From Planctomycetota bacterium (GTDB lineage: Bacteria; Planctomycetota; Brocadiia; JAJRTI01): DNA of 16,334 nucleotides. The DNA lies in NCBI GenBank assembly GCA_024278415.1, contig JAJRTI010000089.1, forward strand, positions 1-16,334, in the 5' to 3' direction. The translations under genes and the position numbers were made by a program. Shown piece by piece: positions 14,228-16,334 of this stretch. Under the pieces are notes generated by a model. That model saw only the letters and a program-made list of their open reading frames with translations. It searched no databases and was not told the origin of the DNA. Every line of letters begins with the position of its first letter. Position 1 is the first letter of the stretch.

Positions 14228-15730
14228 TTACTGTCCTGCGGCTCCGGCGATCTGCTCGGCTTGCTTGGCGAACCGTCCGTTGGGCGCGATTTCGAGGTAC
14301 TTCTTCGCGTCCGCCGCGGCGCCGACCTTGTCGCCAAGGTGTTGATAGCGCACGATGGCTCGCGTGATCCGGGCCATGTTGAACTCAGGGTCGATCGCCA
14401 GTGCCTTCGTCAGGTCCGCCTCAGCGAGTTTATACTTCTTCAGCGCGTTGAGGTACACACCGGCGCGGGCCATGTACGCGCGCTTGTGCTTCCCATCGAG
14501 CGTGACGGTTTCGGTCAAAGCTGCGATAGCTTCGTCCCACTTGTTGAGCCGCGTGTAGAGCACGCCGAGGTTGTATCGGTAATCGGCGTTCTGGGGCTTC
14601 AGTTTGATCGCGTGGCCATAGTCGGCGATGGCTTGCTGCGCGGTCTCTTCGCTCAGATTGCGGCCGAGCAGCCGCACGTGGCATTGGGCGCGGTTGCTGT
14701 ATGCGTCGGCGTAGTCTTGCTTGGCCTCAATCGCGCGGTTGAAGTCGGCCATGGCCTCTCGGAGCTTGCCTTGCGCCATGAGGATGCCGCCGCGGTTGTT
14801 GAAGACCTTGTGGTGGTTGGCTTCGGTTTTGGGCGCGGCCTTCAGGTAGCGGCTGTAGAAGTCCAGCGCCTTGGCCGGGGCGTGTTGGACTCGGTGATAG
14901 AGGTAGCCGAGCCGGAAGAGCACTTGCGGGTACTCGGGATCGATGCGCAGGACTTTGAGATAGACGTCGAGGGCCTTGGCGTCCCGGCCTTGGTCGTAGA
15001 AGTGGTCGCCCTTCTCGATCATCTTCGCCGCGGGGCTGCCGAGCGCGACCGGCTCTGCGGGCGCGTCGGCCGCGACCTGCAACGGCGCGACATTCGCCTC
15101 CCCTTCCAGATCCTTCATGCGCGGCAGTTTACCCCTCACCGTCGCCTTTTCCGCACCGGTCTCGATATCCACCAGCACCACGGCCAACTCGTAGCGCTTC
15201 TGGATCGCGAAGATGTCGCCGCACACGATGTAGCGTGCGCCCACGAGCTTGCCCAACTCGACCTGCTTGGATTCGTCGAACGCCGCGGACAATTGCTGCC
15301 CCTGCTGTGCCAGTACTTGGTCGAGATAGCGCCGGGTGAAGATGACGATCTTGCCGTCCGCCGCCTCGCTCAGGAAGGAGGGCAACAACGATGCAATGTA
15401 CTCGCCGACCGCGCTGCGCCGGCTTGGGGGGGTGAAGAAGTAGTACACCGCAAGCCGCGGCTTCTCGCCTGCGGGCACCAGCTTCTGGAGCTGCGCGTAG
15501 ATGTCCTCCGCGAGCTTCTTAAACGCCGCGTCCGTGCCCACAGGCTCCGCGGCCGCGGGCTGGGGCGCTGGAGCGGAGACGGCGGGCGCCGGCGCCGACG
15601 TCGGCGTGTTCACGACGGCCGGCGCCTCGATGGCCGGGGCCGCTGCCGGCGGCGCGGGAGTTCGCGGCGTACTCTGGCATCCAGCGATGGCCAAAGCCAG
15701 CAGCAGCGTCATGGATAATGTCTGTTTCAC
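14228..15730 (-). CDS. Lipoprotein with FlgO/CsgG-like domain and TPR repeats
   Basis: Predicted periplasmic or outer-membrane lipoprotein of 500 aa. The signal peptide MKQTLSMTLLLALAIAGC has lipobox IAGC with the lipidated Cys at 18. A Pro/Ala-rich linker follows (21-65). Residues about 68-200 resemble FlgO/CsgG-type domains: RLAVYYFF, IVIFTRRYLDQVLAQQGQQLSAAFDES, KLVGARYIVCGDI and LVDIETGAEKATVRG. About seven TPR units fill about 232-490, for example AMADFNRAIEAKQDYADAYSNRA and AEADLTKALAIDPEFNMARI. GTG 15730 is chosen because AAGGAGG lies 5 nt upstream and it gives a perfect lipoprotein leader. The longer GTG (15772) lies inside the promoter -10 box. A consensus promoter sits 41 bp upstream. 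It probably leads an operon with the DUF4384 and ABC genes. The role is likely envelope assembly scaffold, not proven. Confidence 0.87.
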   Translation of the reverse strand: MKQTLSMTLLLALAIAGCQSTPRTPAPPAAAPAIEAPAVVNTPTSAPAPAVSAPAPQPAAAEPVGTDAAFKKLAEDIYAQLQKLVPAGEKPRLAVYYFFTPPSRRSAVGEYIASLLPSFLSEAADGKIVIFTRRYLDQVLAQQGQQLSAAFDESKQVELGKLVGARYIVCGDIFAIQKRYELAVVLVDIETGAEKATVRGKLPRMKDLEGEANVAPLQVAADAPAEPVALGSPAAKMIEKGDHFYDQGRDAKALDVYLKVLRIDPEYPQVLFRLGYLYHRVQHAPAKALDFYSRYLKAAPKTEANHHKVFNNRGGILMAQGKLREAMADFNRAIEAKQDYADAYSNRAQCHVRLLGRNLSEETAQQAIADYGHAIKLKPQNADYRYNLGVLYTRLNKWDEAIAALTETVTLDGKHKRAYMARAGVYLNALKKYKLAEADLTKALAIDPEFNMARITRAIVRYQHLGDKVGAAADAKKYLEIAPNGRFAKQAEQIAGAAGQ

Positions 15731-15735
15731 GGCCG

Positions 15736-15742
15736 CCTCCTT
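15736..15742 (-). promoter_or_regulatory. Strong ribosome binding site for the GTG-started lipoprotein
   Basis: AAGGAGG, then 5 nt, then GTG 15730 on the minus strand. It decides the start codon in favour of MKQTLSMTLLL. Confidence 0.75.
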
Positions 15743-15770
15743 GTTTGCCTGTTGCACCTGAACCGGCTGC

Positions 15771-15800
15771 ACTATAGGCCAGTGCGCCGGAGACTGTCAA
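15771..15800 (-). promoter_or_regulatory. Sigma70-type promoter of the FlgO/TPR lipoprotein gene
   Basis: A perfect TTGACA (15800-15795), an 18-nt spacer and TATAGT (15776-15771) on the minus strand. The expected start near 15764 leaves a leader of about 35 nt with the AAGGAGG site. Confidence 0.75.
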
Positions 15801-15887
15801 GAACTCGCTCTCCAGACCGAAACGCAAAGCCGCGCGGAATCGGACACAAAAAAGCGTCACATTTCACCCGAGCACAAGAGGGATAGC

Positions 15888-16016
15888 GCCCCCGCCGACC
15901 CCGCGCCGGCGGAGCGACGGCTTATGCACAAACAGCGACTCACCTGGAGGCTGGGGCTATCAACGCCGCACAGTAGTGCAAAAGCCTGCTCCCACCGACG
16001 CGGGGTCGGTGGGGGC
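15888..16016. repeat. REP-doublet-like pair of inverted hairpin repeats
   Basis: Copy 1 (15888-15929, plus strand) and copy 2 (16016-15976, minus strand) are about 42-nt inverted copies, nearly identical over the first 25 nt, with a 46-nt spacer. Each folds into a hairpin with the shared loop CCCGC and ends in a GGCTT-like stretch and TGCAC. One stem position changes from G-C in copy 1 to A-T in copy 2, so pairing is kept. An A-C mismatch in copy 1 is A-T in copy 2. The structure resembles REPIN-type elements, without a family assignment. It occupies the 15801-16064 gap, where I see no gene. Confidence 0.65.
15978..16016 (-). terminator. Rho-independent terminator after the GNAT gene
   Basis: A 12-bp GC-rich stem (arms 16016-16005 and 15999-15988, 5-nt loop, one G-T pair) is followed on the minus strand by AGGC and TTTT. 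It lies about 50 nt after the acetyltransferase stop codon. It is also copy 2 of the inverted repeat. Confidence 0.6.
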
Positions 16017-16064
16017 CAGTGAGGTGAGACCGCTCTTTGCACTCGGCTGAAATGTTACAACCAA

Positions 16065-16334
16065 TCAAAGCAGCGTGTAGTAGTCGATACTGGGCAATTC
16101 GCGGTAGAGGCCCGTGTTCCAGCAGAGCTGCCGCGTGGCCCAAGTGACCTCGCCCAAGCGCGCAGCGAAGCGCGCGTAGGCCAGATCGTGCGAACGGAAC
16201 ACGTCGAACGCGTCCATGCACAAGCCGGCCCCCACGCCGCGGCCTTGCGCACTCGGCACAACCCCGATCGCGCAGATCGCGCCGAGCTTCTTGTCCGGTG
16301 TCTCTTCGAGGATTGCGAAGCCAACGGGCTCGCC
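16065..16334 (-). CDS. GNAT-family N-acetyltransferase, C-terminal fragment
   Basis: The last 89 codons of a gene that enters from the right edge. The fragment begins GEPVGFAILEE, a GNAT beta-strand 4 pattern. It continues with IGVVPSAQGRGVGAGLCMDAF, in which QGRGVG matches the acetyl-CoA pyrophosphate-binding motif A (Q/R-x-x-G-x-G/A), and ends WNTGLYRELPSIDYYTLL. Members transfer an acetyl group from acetyl-CoA to an amine; the substrate cannot be told from this part. The stop codon is followed by a terminator-like hairpin, so the gene probably ends its transcription unit. The N-terminal half is missing only because of the window edge. Confidence 0.85.
   Translation of the reverse strand, partial: GEPVGFAILEETPDKKLGAICAIGVVPSAQGRGVGAGLCMDAFDVFRSHDLAYARFAARLGEVTWATRQLCWNTGLYRELPSIDYYTLL

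Noticed and set aside
15857..16221. Small minus-strand ORFs in the gap before the lipoprotein gene and over the GNAT end
   Set aside because: They cross the inverted hairpin repeats and the terminator or lie out of frame with the GNAT coding sequence, and have no family features.

Overview
The window looks like a GC-rich bacterial chromosome fragment, most plausibly from Planctomycetota or another PVC-like or deep-branching phylum known from metagenomes. The reasons are a soluble Ser/Thr kinase fused to zinc ribbons, TPRs and a sulfatase-modifying-factor-like domain, Planctomycete-style pseudopilins ending in DDIxNW, a DUF4384 protein next to a FlgO/CsgG-like TPR lipoprotein, and an extragenic repeat rich in GAATCCC, CCCAGGGTT and CAACCCC palindromes. 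This placement is inference from gene content. Every gene I can support lies on the minus strand, so transcription runs from high to low coordinates. Long plus-strand ORFs are antisense shadows.

Layout, high to low coordinates. (1) 16334-16065: 3' end of a GNAT acetyltransferase, followed by a terminator that is half of a REP-doublet-like pair of inverted hairpins. (2) 15800-11599: a consensus promoter drives a lipoprotein with a FlgO-like domain and TPRs, then a secreted DUF4384 protein, then an RbsA/MglA-type double ABC ATPase that overlaps or nearly abuts it. No permease or binding protein is in view. (3) 11482-10272: a promoter and a monocistronic-looking BNR/sialidase-fold protein, ending in a strong hairpin. 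(4) 10223-2755: a promoter with a palindrome centred on its -35 box, then a multidomain kinase, PilB-like ATPase, PilT and a second GspE/PilB-like ATPase. (5) 2702-416: another promoter, then GspF/PilC and a GspG-like pseudopilin. (6) 368-140: an inverted-repeat cluster of six palindromes. (7) 63-1: start of a second pseudopilin that leaves the window.

Functionally, regions 4-7 are a type IV pilus/type II secretion-like assembly locus: two extension-type ATPases, one retraction ATPase, a platform protein and at least two pseudopilins. It is headed by a kinase that could be co-transcribed with the motors and might regulate them. Region 2 pairs two envelope proteins with a sugar-importer ATPase.

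Four good sigma70-type promoters can be read by eye (2674-2702, 10195-10223, 11454-11482, 15771-15800). Each has a TTGACA or TTGACC -35 box and a 17-18 bp spacer. I saw no rRNA, tRNA, CRISPR array, transposase or phage gene. The best candidates for something undescribed are the kinase/motor cluster with its operator-like palindrome, the FlgO-TPR plus DUF4384 pair, and two extragenic repeat elements.
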